NCBI GenBank assembly: GCA_026120185.1
Contig: JANUWF010001783.1
Coordinates: forward strand, 8,027,001-8,091,000
Reading direction: 5' to 3'
DNA from: Voacanga thouarsii
Taxonomy: Eukaryota > Streptophyta > Magnoliopsida > Gentianales > Apocynaceae
Length of the DNA stretch: 64,000 bases
Below, in pieces: positions 21,875-32,080 of the stretch; position 1 is the stretch's first letter; the number at the start of each line of letters is the position of its first letter. A program made the translations under genes and the position numbers. Below the pieces are notes generated by a model. The model saw only the letters and a program-made list of their open reading frames with translations. It ran no database searches and was not told the DNA's origin.

Positions 21875-22845
21875 TTTGAATGTATGGGGATCCTTTAAGT
21901 TGGTTTGAATACTAGCATTGAGTTCAAGTATCTGATCTGAAAACTTTTGCCATATTGTTTCCATGCTTAGAAAACAATAGGAATTTTAATTATATTTCTG
22001 TGTGTGCTGCAGAGTGTAAACTTTCTAGTTAAATCTCGAGAGTGCCCAAGCAAAAAATAGGTGGTATGCTACCTGACCGACCACTCTGTTCAAAGATCAT
22101 AAGAAGACATGGTTGAACAAGTTTAGCCAAAAGCCTTCCTTTGGAGACAGGCAGATGCCCTATGTTTGCTTTTCATTCTTCTTATATGTCATTTATATGT
22201 TGATAATATTAGGCATGTGGTGGTTCCTGGCAGACATTTTTGCTTAGGTTATCTGACTGGGGTTGCTCAACTTTTTATATGAAATTCTTGTAGAATATTG
22301 AAGTTAAAAATTTATGTCTACCATATATTTCTGTGTATAATCCTTTTTTTTCCTTGTTGCTGTCCTTTAAAAATGTTTGCTTCTTTACATCTTGCAGACA
22401 AAAAACCAATCTGGTACCAGTTTTGCCATTGGATTATATGTTATAGCTACTTTATTAGTGCAATGAAAGATGTTGGTCCACTGCATAAGAGTTAAGCAGT
22501 TGATTGGATTACCACTTCTTGTTTTTCTTTAAACAATCAAACCATACGTTTTGCCAAGCTTACTGTAAAGCTCCGCTTTCAGAAATTTAGCTATTTCATA
22601 AATTTGAATGAAAATTGTTCTTTCTTCTCTTCTTTAGTGCTTCTAAATTGAACTAGTGGAAAATTTCCATAGGATGTAACTGAACCAGTGGAAAAAAAAA
22701 ATCATCTAATGATGGAACATAAGTCTTGAGAAGAACAAGTCTTGAGAAACTTAAAAGGAAAAGACTTGTTCTGCTATTATGGTTCCACAACTGAAAGGGA
22801 AAAAAGAACAAGTCTTGAGAAACTTTGGGGAAATTCATTCTGCTG
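21875..22845. other. MULE interior without recognised genes
   Basis: Probable 3' untranslated sequence of the GRF gene and filler. Short frames here lack domain content. A local duplication of ACAAGTCTTGAGAA (near 22735 and 22808) is the only structure noticed. Confidence 0.5.
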
Positions 22846-22849
22846 CAAT

Positions 22850-23105
22850 TATGAAGGCTTCAATTCAGTGACCGTGTTTTTCCAGAAAATCCTTAGTTCT
22901 CTTCCTCCGGCGAGTGAATACAATAACAACACAAGCTCTTCCATGAAGGGATACTGCCTCCAGAAAAGTTCAACTTCTTTGCCCATTCCGGGGTCTCCTT
23001 GATAGCCAATACTATCAAAATTGTTATAACAGTGACTCCTGAGATAATCCTAGTAACAGGTTTGATCAGAGAGTCCTGAAATCAGAAGGCAATGTGTCAA
23101 TATTT
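22850..23105 (-). pseudogene. Captured exon fragment with a membrane segment, donor unidentified
   Basis: The minus strand reads DSLIKPVTRIISGVTVITIL, then IVLAIKETPEWAKKLNFS and SGGSIPSW from about 23075 to 22930, preceded by a splice-acceptor-like TGATTTCAG. One hydrophobic run (about 14 residues from GVTVITIL) would span a membrane. The stretch reads like genuine protein rather than chance and lies in the captured region of the MULE. I do not recognise the donor gene and claim no function. Confidence 0.5.
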
Positions 23106-23585
23106 GGCTTACTTCATGTGTAAAAGGATAAAAGAATTAATTAGTAAGATAAGATAGCATTTGCAAAAATCAAATACCATATGCATGTTAAACTTGAAAA
23201 TTCATTAAGGTAATTGGGCCAAACCATGTATTGAAAGTCTAACTATAGAAGCTCAGTACATCTCTGCAGCCACGAAAGATATAGGCACATCAGACAGGAA
23301 AATGGTTAACTACAACTCTCTTTTGCACTTTAACATAGGAAACCAATATATTGTCCTTTTCTATTATCCTGAGCTTCTACCTATGAAATGGTAGATTAGT
23401 CAGTACTTTTCTATCATGAATCCCATTATCTTCAACGCTTTCCTAGATTTCCAATTCTGCAGAAAATTCCAGAGAGAATAGGAAAAACAAAAAGAAAAAT
23501 CTGTAAAACTAAACCAATTAAAAATTAGATTATTTTATAAAGGTTTCTTAAGAAGATCAACTTTATTAATTACCATCTATCCTCA

Positions 23586-23655
23586 AAAAAAATAAAAAAA
23601 TAAAAAAATAAAAAAAACAAAAATAAAAACAAAAACAAAAAAAAAACAAAAAAGA
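23586..23655. repeat. A-rich simple repeat (AAAAAAAT)n / (AAAAAC)n
   Basis: A 70-bp stretch of TAAAAAAA and CAAAAA units within the MULE. No other feature. Confidence 0.95.
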
Positions 23656-23784
23656 TAAGTTTCCTTATATGAAGCAGATTGAAAATTATTTATTTTTCCA
23701 GTTGAATGCACATGATAAAAGATCACTAATCTGAGATGTTATTTTTTACATGTCAGATTAAACAAGAAAAATGGTGAGATGTTA

Positions 23785-23976
23785 TTACGTACTCATCAGA
23801 TTGAACAAGTGAAATGGTGACAATTCAAATTTTACTTTAGGAAGAGAAACAAATGCCCAAGAAACTGCTCCCACCCATGGCTGTGACGGTATCAATCCCA
23901 ATTTCACCCACAATTCCCCATCAATGTCAAAATTTCGTACACCAACGAGCACAGAGAATGGGAACAATTTCGAACT
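23785..23976 (-). pseudogene. Captured exon of an SMP/C2-domain (synaptotagmin-like, NTMC2T5-like) protein
   Basis: The minus-strand frame contains GVRNFDIDGELWVKLGLIPS, then QPWVGAVSWAFVSLPKVKFE and LSPFHLFNLM. To my recollection this is very close to the conserved SMP-domain stretch of plant NTMC2 type-5 proteins, which tether membranes and move lipids at contact sites. The fragment is bounded by a plausible acceptor (CACTAAAG before TTCGAAATTG) and a donor-like GTACGTAA after FNLM, so it looks like one exon with intron edges. The rest of the donor gene is not visible nearby. In a MULE this is best read as transduplicated host DNA. Alternative: part of a chimeric transcript with neighbouring exons on the same strand. 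Confidence 0.68.
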
Positions 23977-24833
23977 TTAGTGATAATAATAGCAGCATAC
24001 GAGCACCACCAGTATAACGAAGGCCAATCTGGTATCTTGAAAATAGAAAAGGATACAAACCACAGTCAATACAAAGCTAAACATTCCCAATGTTTCTAGA
24101 TAAAGTATAGGTACATCTTATGCAAGCAAAATTTTAGGCAAAACCATGAGGTAGGTCTTAACCATAATTGCACATATAATTCATATTGCACCAAGTAGAT
24201 CACCAAACAACGACAAGAAGTTAGGGATGTTCTCCAGTAAACCAAGCATCAGAAAGTCTAATTTCACCATGAGTTTTATAAAACAACAACAAATGAGACA
24301 ACAAACGCACTAACAAATGAGAATTTAAGGGCATCCCAGTTCAAATGCACCAATAAATGCAGAATGAGGATAATTTACCTCAACAATAAGACAACACAAA
24401 AAATCCTCTTGCCCAAATTATTTGCTAGCAATTGCAGCTTTCATTCAGGAAATTACTCCATCTTTGTTTCTAACATCCATGTTTTCAGAACCCTTCTCAC
24501 CAATTCATCTAGGATCTCAAAATAGGAATAAAAAAGAAAAAGAACCTGTCAAAAGAAAAAGAGCTACCAGCAACCAATTGGCATATATAATTCTCACCAC
24601 ATATAAACAAAATGGATGGCATATTTTAAAATTCACTCATAAGCCATAGCCTTGCTGATGGTAAATCCATGACCAGAATGCTTCTTCCATCATTCTAGAT
24701 TGGCAGTTACAGTTTCTGACAGATACAATTGTGCCATACATGCAGTTAAAATAAAATTTTCACTTCTAGGTGCAAGGATATGAAAATATCATCCTATGTC
24801 TCAATACAATAATGAAAAGATGATTGATGTCTT

Positions 24834-25010
24834 TCAAACATAAATAGGGTAATAAACTACCTTCCTCCCAAGAGCTGCATAAGCAAGCACCTCTTCATCA
24901 AAAGGTGACATGACAATCACCATTTTTGAATCCCCTGTGCCATTGATTAGGGTAATAACCACCGGAAACAGGATTTCACTGTGTGTATATCCACAACAGC
25001 TAGAAACCAT
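24834..25010 (-). pseudogene. Captured exon-like fragment, donor unidentified
   Basis: The minus-strand frame reads SEILFPVVITLINGTGDSKM, then VIVMSPFDEEVLAYAALGRK and VVYYPIYV, ending near 24837. Composition is protein-like and unlike any TE domain I know. It is on the same strand as the other captured exons. I cannot name the donor. It may derive from the same gene as the fragment at 22850-23105. Confidence 0.45.
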
Positions 25011-25079
25011 ACCAAAACCACGGAACTTTACAAGACTAAACAACAATTAAAAAAAACCAAGTACCAAATACAAATTTAT

Positions 25080-25324
25080 ACCTGTAGGCTATTGCTGGCA
25101 GCTCTTTTTCATACTCAGATTGCAGGGCTTTTTCATACTCAGCTTTCAGCTCTGCAGCCTTATCTAAATATGGTTTCTTCTCTTGATCAAAGCATTTGAA
25201 ATTTCAAAAACATTAGAACTGATTAAACATTCCAAAATAAGCAAATTGCTCTTGAAAAAGAAGGAAGCTCAGCACTCACTTGATCAGTCATAGACTTCCA
25301 CTTCTCACCACCCTCTTTAGCAAC
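25080..25324 (-). pseudogene. Captured HMG-box (HMGB-like) exons
   Basis: Two pieces of the second half of an HMG box lie in order on the minus strand. Exon-like 25324-25280 encodes VAKEGGEKWKSMTDQ, with acceptor TTTAG and donor CAA|GTGAGT at its edges. The second piece, about 25189-25085, encodes EKKPYLDKAAELKAEYEKAL then a repeat of SEYEK and a short tail. HMGB proteins bend DNA in chromatin and bind through this three-helix box. The first part of the box and the acidic tail are absent. The acceptor of the second piece is not clean, because GATCAA is repeated across the junction. The duplication SEYEK/SEYEK is not typical of the family. No ATG, so a fragment only. Confidence 0.7.
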
Positions 25325-26110
25325 CTAAATTATTGGTTAAACCAAAACACCATAGACACTATAATATCAAATTCTTGAAAGGAATCCATCAATCTATGCA
25401 AGCTGGACTTGATCCCTTACACATGATAAGAAGTTTCAATTGGACTTGATCCCTTACACATGTAACCAAGTTCAGTTCTGCCTAAGGCACAATAGACAAC
25501 AAAAAAAAGGAACAAAGTGACATCTCCTTCTTACACCTCAAATCAATCTGCCAACAAAAAGGGGCATGGGCATTTCTGGATAAAAACCCACAAATGAGTT
25601 CCAAATGTTTTAAAAATGTGTTTGGCAAACCACTACCAAAGAAACACTCACGTAATAAGCCAAGTGACAATGTTATAACAACTAATGAAAAAAAAAATTC
25701 AGTAATAAACCTGCCAATGCATTTTCAATAATAAATCTACCAATACAATACATACAGTGCACTTTCAGTTCAAAAACAATATCCATATCCTATCTAATCC
25801 CCATTCTTAACAGATTTTCAGTAATATAGTGCACTTTCAGTTCAACAACAATATCCATATAGTCCTATTCCAAAAACAACTAACAACATCACATACTAAA
25901 AAACAAACTCTAAACAAAGTTCCAACAATTTGGTTAAGCAAGTGATTTTTTGATCCAAAATGATCCCAAAATTTCTCCATTCTTGACAGATTCCTGTGTT
26001 TGAACTTCATTTTCCATAGTATCTGAACACAATTTGTGCTGCAAATTGTTTACTCTAGACCCAAATCCAGACTGCAAGTAGCAAGGCACAACCATTATAC
26101 ATTGATATGT

Positions 26111-28891
26111 TCACCATGTCAACTTATAAAAAAACAAATAAATGCTCACAGAATATACACAAAGAGTTTGTACTCCAGTTTTGAGATTGGTATGTAAGCC
26201 AAATCCTTCGATTGTATGCTTTCCTTTCTGGCCTGATTTTTGCATTGGTTTCTTTATTACCTTTTTACCTTTGTTAATCGTCTTAGAAACCATGTCAGAC
26301 TGTAGAACTCCTACAACTATGTTGGCTTCCACTTGTACACTTGTACTACCTTGGTTCTTTTCCTATGCAACAAGTACACATACATTACCAAAATGACCAA
26401 AATTTAAGGCTGTTAATTATGACATAAGCACACAATACCAATTTATCGAACCCACTTACAGTGCTATTCTTAGCGCTAGGTTTTTTTCCCAGCCTTACAC
26501 CCTTTGCAGCTAATTTAGAAGACTGAAACAAGCACACAAACCTTTTGTTGTAAAATCTCAGTAAAAGAGATTAATGCTCTTAACAGAAAAAAGAAACATA
26601 CCTGTTGTCTAGATTTTTGTGGCTTCTTACACCCTTTTTTATTATGCCCTTCATCTCCACAATTTGAACAAGATATAATAGTACCACTTCTACTAGCCAA
26701 ACCAGAGTTAGGTTGCTTCTTAGGCTCGTCCTTAGTCTTCCTCCTATTTTTTTTTTTTTTGTCTTCCCCGAGGCTTCTTTGGCTCTAATGGTGGCAAAAT
26801 AGGTTCATAACTTGTTTTTTTCCATTCATGAGGCCCATTTATTGGATGTAAGGCATGGCTGTATGTCTTCATGTAGGTTTCTTGATTGTAGTAATTATGG
26901 ATGTAGTCATCAGGCTCACCTCCACTATGCTAAATTACAGCACAAGCATGTGGGCAAGGTATTCCAGAAACCTGCCAATACCTACAAGAACATGTCTTCT
27001 TGCTCAAGTCAACCACAAACCTAATTTTTCCTCTTTTTATCTCACATCCATTCTCACCATAGTTCACCATTTGCCAACCTGAGCCCTCTTGCTTGCAAGC
27101 ATCAAATTTTTGCTTCACTAATAGCCCATAATTCTGCTTCCATTTACTTTCAGCCTGCCTTTTCTTTTCAATCCTAATCATTGTTTGCTCTCTAATCTCC
27201 TCCAACATGGTTATTATACATTTCCTTCTTGCATCTAAGATAATTGAGTTGAAACTCTCACATGCATTGTTGTCCATCATGTCACATTTACAGTGTTCAC
27301 AAAAAAAAAGTCTTGGTCCACTGCTTAGGTTGCTTATCTTTCTTCATCAATTCTTCTGCACTGTCTTTATCTTTCTGTGCCAATTGACTGACTTTATTCT
27401 CCCACTCTTTTTCCGTTGTTGCTTTCACTATTTGCCAGAAACATGACTCATAAGACTTGGCTTTTTTTTGTCCAGACCAATTAGCAAAAACATGTCTAGC
27501 ACAATTTCTATGCTCAGCTTCTGGGATGACATTTTGAATAGCTAATCTCAAACCCTACAACAGAAAAAAAAAAAAAAAACACATCAATGTTAGCAATAAA
27601 TGAAGTAAAAATATAGCTAGGCTATCTACTGAAAGAGTCGTATACCTTTTGTTGATTGGACATAATGGTGAAATTGTAACCAGCTCTGAGGTCTAGATCA
27701 TTTTGTAAGAGTTGTATAAACCACTCCCATGTTTGCCTATTTCCCCCCTCCACAACAGCCCATGCAACAGGATACATTTGATCATTTGCATCATTACCCA
27801 CAGCAGTTAGCAATTCACCTTTGAATGGGCCCTTCAAAAAACAACCATCAACTCCCAATATAGGCCTGCAATCTACCTTCCAACCACTCTTCATTGTCCC
27901 AAAGCAAACATAAAATCTTTGAAAATGTGGCAGGGAATCTAGGGTGACTCTTGCAACTTCAACTTTGACTGTGCTATTAGGATTCTTCTCAAGCAGCTCA
28001 TTTCCATAATCCCAGAGAAGACTGAATTCTTCCTTCAGATTTCCAGCAACTTCATTCATTACTGCTGCCTTTATTCTCCCACATTTTTTTAGAGGAACAT
28101 TGACATGCATCACATTGCTAACCATTTTTTGGATCTCCTTTAGTTTTAAGCTTGGGTTATCCCTAATAAATTCATGTAACCTATTTGCTATAACCTTTGT
28201 ACTGGCCAAATTATTTTTGAAACTAACACAACAATAATGCCGATTAGTAAAACTCTTCACCATGATACCTCTAGCTCTTTTTGTCAAAACTAGCATAAAT
28301 TGACCAAGGACATTTTGTAGCTGCCTTGCATCGAACCCTAATTCTGTTCGGTTCATTTTTTATGAACTGCTACTCCCTCCTAAAAACAATAGAATAATCT
28401 ATGATGGCTTTCTTGAATTGCTGATTATCTAAAAAGACCATGCCTGTTTGAAACTCAGGAAATTTTTCTGCTGGATTGTAATGGACAAACCTGCTCTTTC
28501 TCCTTTGCGTATCATCATGGTCTTCATCTTCATCTGATCCAACTAAGCTGCCAAAATCAGAGTTGTCATAGCAATCACTATCCATATCTGAAGCATTTGA
28601 ATCACCTTCCTGATCTGCATTTTTCCTTTCACTATCAATAACGTCTGTATATGTTATTTCATCATCACTAAGCTCGTCTGATAGGACATAAGGATATTCA
28701 GCTTTTTTGCTTTCTCTGACTTTGCTGGCCTCTTGCCTGGCTTTTTCTCTAGCTGCTAGCAATTCCTCATCATTTTCACCATCAGACAAATAACTCATTC
28801 TCACCAAATATTCAGCTTTAAGGTCCACACCAACCAAGTTTTCAATCTCGTCATCATCAACCACAAACTCAAGAGTCATCATCAACCACAA
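26111..28891 (-). pseudogene. MuDR-type MULE transposase gene, multi-exon, damaged
   Basis: Starts near the right TIR with an acidic N-terminal region (frame 28891-28370). It then has the MuDR DNA-binding domain (DNQQFKKAIIDYSI, QFIKNEPNRIRVRC), crossing TAG stops near 28370 and 28280 and a shift near 28255. The core frame 28260-27646 has the MULE catalytic domain: ILGVDGCFLKGPFKG holds the first Asp, GNDANDQMYPVAWAVVEGG the central block, and TWEWFIQLL follows. After an intron (27555-27645, donor AAAG|GTATAC, acceptor TTGTAG) comes HRNCARHVFANW. A homopolymer shift at 27301-27309 separates it from the C-terminal part with a SWIM zinc finger (CSCRYWQVSGIPCPHAC, about 26990-26940). A CCHC knuckle (CSNCGDEGHNKKGC) is near 26670, then small exons 26522-26460 and about 26364-26111 with GT-AG borders. 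It is clearly the element's own enzyme, now inactive. Confidence 0.9.
27555..27645 (-). other. Intron in the MULE transposase
   Basis: On the minus strand the coding text SNQQK stops at AAAG|GTATACG and resumes at TTGTAG|GGTTTGAG with GLRLAIQNV. The alignment of the two sides to the family is continuous, so this 91-bp piece is an intron and the stop within it is not damage. A long T run precedes the acceptor. Confidence 0.85.
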
Positions 28892-29438
28892 CTTATACCT
28901 TAAAAAATAAAGTGAAAGATATGAACAAAAGATATAAGATTTATGTCCTTTAATTAGTATTTCTACCGATAGTAGACAAATAAGTAATACCTTTTTTGTC
29001 CACCATTTAACAAACTATAGCAGACCAGAACAAATGCTGGTACTTTTTCAAGACCCAAAGATTCTTCATTTTATTTTTTTTTAATTAAAAAAAAGGTTTG
29101 CTAACTAGTGCAAATACTGCATTTTGGGTTAGAATACTCCTGTTAGAAAGTTTTCTAATTCTTAAAGGAAAAAAAAAAGCTAAATTTTCTAGATCGGAAG
29201 AGTCTAAGTGTGCATTATGAATAAAATACTCTCAAATCACTCTCACAACTATTTTATCTTCATTGTTGAGTTTTTTAAGTTTTAAACCTATATTACCAGA
29301 ATGACTGACCCTAACCCAAACTCGATACACACAATAATCGAATAAACTATAAAAATAGCACCGTTACCTTTGGGTTTGTAAGAAGCCAGTAGCTTTTTAA
29401 TCGTCGGCTTAAAACCTTTTAGTGGGAACTCATCTTTC

Positions 29439-29537
29439 GCTTTCTCCTTCTGCTGTTCCTACTTTACTTTATCTTTCAAAAAGGAATGAATGCTGCGGCT
29501 TTCTCCTTCTGCTGTTCATACTTTACTTTATCTTTCG
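29439..29537. repeat. Direct repeat next to the right MULE TIR
   Basis: GCTTTCTCCTTCTGCTGTTC followed by a TACTTTACTTTATCTTTC run occurs at about 29439-29477 and again at about 29498-29536, period 59 bp, one substitution. It lies between the right TIR and the transposase start, the expected promoter/leader of that gene. Confidence 0.9.
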
Positions 29538-29626
29538 TTTGACAATTTGAAGCTTTTTTTTTTTTTTTTTTTTTTGCCCAAAGGTTTCCCGCAAAGCAAA
29601 CAATCTATCATTTGTACTTTTTTTTG

Positions 29627-29864
29627 GCCCAAAATGTGGAGAAAGAAATGGTGTATATTTGGCATATGGCGTGTGACGTGTCCTACCACGTCATTGACAC
29701 GTCAGATGGAAGAAGCCACGTCATTCCGTTAATAACGGTTCTGTTAAGGGGGGCTATTTTGTACTCAATTTTACAAGTTCAAGGGTGCAATCTATCCTAA
29801 AAAATCTTCAAGGGCAACATTGTCAAAAATTTAAAAGTTCGAGGGCCATTTTGGGTTTTAAGCC
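29627..29864 (-). repeat. Right TIR of the MULE
   Basis: Reverse complement of 20671-20907 with few differences. ACGT-core motifs are again clustered (TGACGTGT at 29674, CCACGTCA at 29686 and 29716, ACACGTCAG near 29698). It is the likely promoter region of the transposase gene. Confidence 0.95.
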
Positions 29865-30303
29865 ATTTTATTTTCATGAGATATGACTAAGGGTGAATTA
29901 TATACTTGCTTGGGAATATTTGAAGGCTTGAAGTACTGATTTTATGAAGGTAATAGTGTTAGGGATATGCTCCAGACCCAATTAGTACTTATACTATTGT
30001 CGTTATGTATTATGAAATAATACGAGGCTTTTCTTTCTATGAATAGTGCATTTAGTTTTGTGGTCATCAAGTACGTGACTTGATAGTTAAACCCTACAAT
30101 CAATACAACTATTCTTAAACTGTCCCTGATAGATTATTATTAGTAGAACAATAATAAATTAAGATTAGTATGTTTGTCACTTGATTGTTATGCTTTACTG
30201 GTCATAGATATATGTGATATCAAGTCAAAACAAAAATAAATGTTAGAAAATATTGTATTGGACATAACCCACTGTGAGAGTACTTCATGGAACATGTCAT
30301 AAG

Positions 30304-32059
30304 TGTTAGTGTTGTGCCCTAGAGGACATCACTTGTACATTGTATATGACACATTTTATTTTAATAAAAGGCATTATTTATCTTACAATTTCTTTTGTTT
30401 ACTTTTGTGTAAAATAACTATTAGATAAAGTTCTTAGTACAACACTGTGTTAAGAAAATCATGATAGAGATCATGATATGAGATTCCTACTACACTGTAT
30501 AGTATTAGTACTTAAATAGTCACTAGTCGTAGTATTAATAAGACATGACATCATTAATGCATTAAGACTAGTATGTGTCAGACTTTCTGATTTGATCAGG
30601 CGGTGGTTTCATATCCGTGAGTATTGATATACTAAAAGTTAACACATGGATACTTGTTAATGGAACAAGTTTATTGGATGACCTAGCTATGAGATAATCA
30701 CATGAATAACTATTTAGTGCCAGTGATATAATCTCAATATAGCAAACGTGCAAGTATCCTTAGACTTGAGATCTCCAAGGTACTTTATTTGTTGAGCATT
30801 GTACTTTGATTCTAATCTCTGGAGCTTGATTGAGGGCTGCCTATGTGATGGATATTGGGTACATTGTGAGGTAAACAAAAGTAGTTGAGAGGGTCAATAA
30901 ATGATTTACTACTCCTAATAGTAGGGGTGAATATCTCATAGCCACTTGTAGGAATTATTACTCGAGAAGTCCTTTGCTAAGGCAATTGTGTATTGAAAAT
31001 AGTTCCAATTGATGCACATATAAAGTAGTGGGTTCCTGGTACAAGTACTACTGTATTCGGGCTAGAATTAATATATATTTTGGAGGGAGTTGGCACTAAT
31101 TTCCTACTCCAAACCGAATGAGATATTGTACGGTAAAAGGAGTTAATTGCATTGTAGTTTGTTATTGAAGGGTTCATGTCAAGCCACTTGACTTCCTAGA
31201 CTCTTGGGTGGTCATGATGTGTTGCTAGATACTGCTCATGATTTAGGAATATGGGTTTATTAATTGATGAATCAATAAACCAATCCTGATTAGAATCAAT
31301 ATGATTAATTCTAATTAATTATGGATTATTAATCTCAAAGACGTTTGGATTAATTAATATTCACCACCAATTGACTGAGAAACCTAATAGGTCATACACA
31401 ATAGATGATTATATACTCAAGATGTTATTTGATAACATAGTGGGGTTAATTGCGAGAAAGAGAAATTGTTGTGGACAAATTATAGTTAGTTATAATTTGT
31501 GGTCCAAATTGTAATTGTGAGAACTTGATGTTTCCAATTACAATTAGGGAATTCTAACTGTTTTAGAATTCTTAGTTGGAGTAATTTTTCAGTAGATTTC
31601 GTGTAATATATAGAGTATATATACACAAAATTCCTGGCTGGATAACTAACAAAAGTACTCCAAAAACCTAGGGCAACAAAACGACTTCTCCCTCTTCTCT
31701 CTTTTCTTGTTTTTCTGAAAAACAAGAATAAACCCTAGCTGCCTTGAGTGTTTCTGCTAGCACAGAAAATCTTGGTGCTTGAGTGTATCCTTTGTGTGGA
31801 TTACTGTTAGAGATAATCACACACTGTGATTATAGTGGTTGGAAGTTCAACTCTCGTGAAGTTTAATCAAGAGGATTGTTGGATAGCACCTCGACTTGAA
31901 GAAGAAAAATTTTTGTTCTTCAGACGATCAAAAAAAAGGTAACAAGCTATTATCTTTGATCTCTTTATATCTTGTTTTCTACACATATACGGATCTTGGG
32001 ATGGTATTTCATTTTATTTTTCCGTTGTGCCATATATGATATGTGAGAGATACCCAACA
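30304..32059 (+). repeat. 5' LTR of copia element B
   Basis: Starts TGTTAGTGTTGTGCCC and ends GAGATACCCAACA. Near-identical over its length to the 3' LTR, with scattered substitutions. It carries AACCTAGGGCAACAAAACG near the 3' third and TATATAGAGTATATATAC (31607) as a promoter-like AT stretch. Confidence 0.93.
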
Positions 32060-32080
32060 GTAGTATCAGAGCCATGCTAT
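32060..32080 (+). other. Primer-binding site of copia element B
   Basis: GTAGTATCAGAGCCATGC directly follows the 5' LTR. It is the usual TGGTATCAGAGC initiator-Met tRNA complement with small changes at the 5' side. Confidence 0.88.

Larger units (their letters stand above)
20671..29864. mobile_element. Mutator-like element (MULE) with long TIRs, transposase, GRF gene and captured exons
   Basis: Both ends are about 238-bp inverted repeats starting GGCTTAAAACCCAAAATGGC. They are flanked by a perfect 10-bp direct repeat ATTTTATTTT (20661-20670 and 29865-29874), as expected for MULE target-site duplications of 9-10 bp. Inside are a MuDR-type transposase on the minus strand starting near the right TIR, a GRF zinc-finger gene on the plus strand starting near the left TIR, and host-gene exon fragments between them. 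It inserted into a Tekay LTR. Length 9194 bp. Transposase damage implies it can only move if another MULE supplies the enzyme. Confidence 0.96.

Noticed and set aside
27622..28356. Transposase starting at ATG 28356
   Set aside because: The DNA-binding domain lies upstream in another frame and the residues just after that ATG do not match the family. The match begins near 28260 after a shift, so the ATG is accidental.
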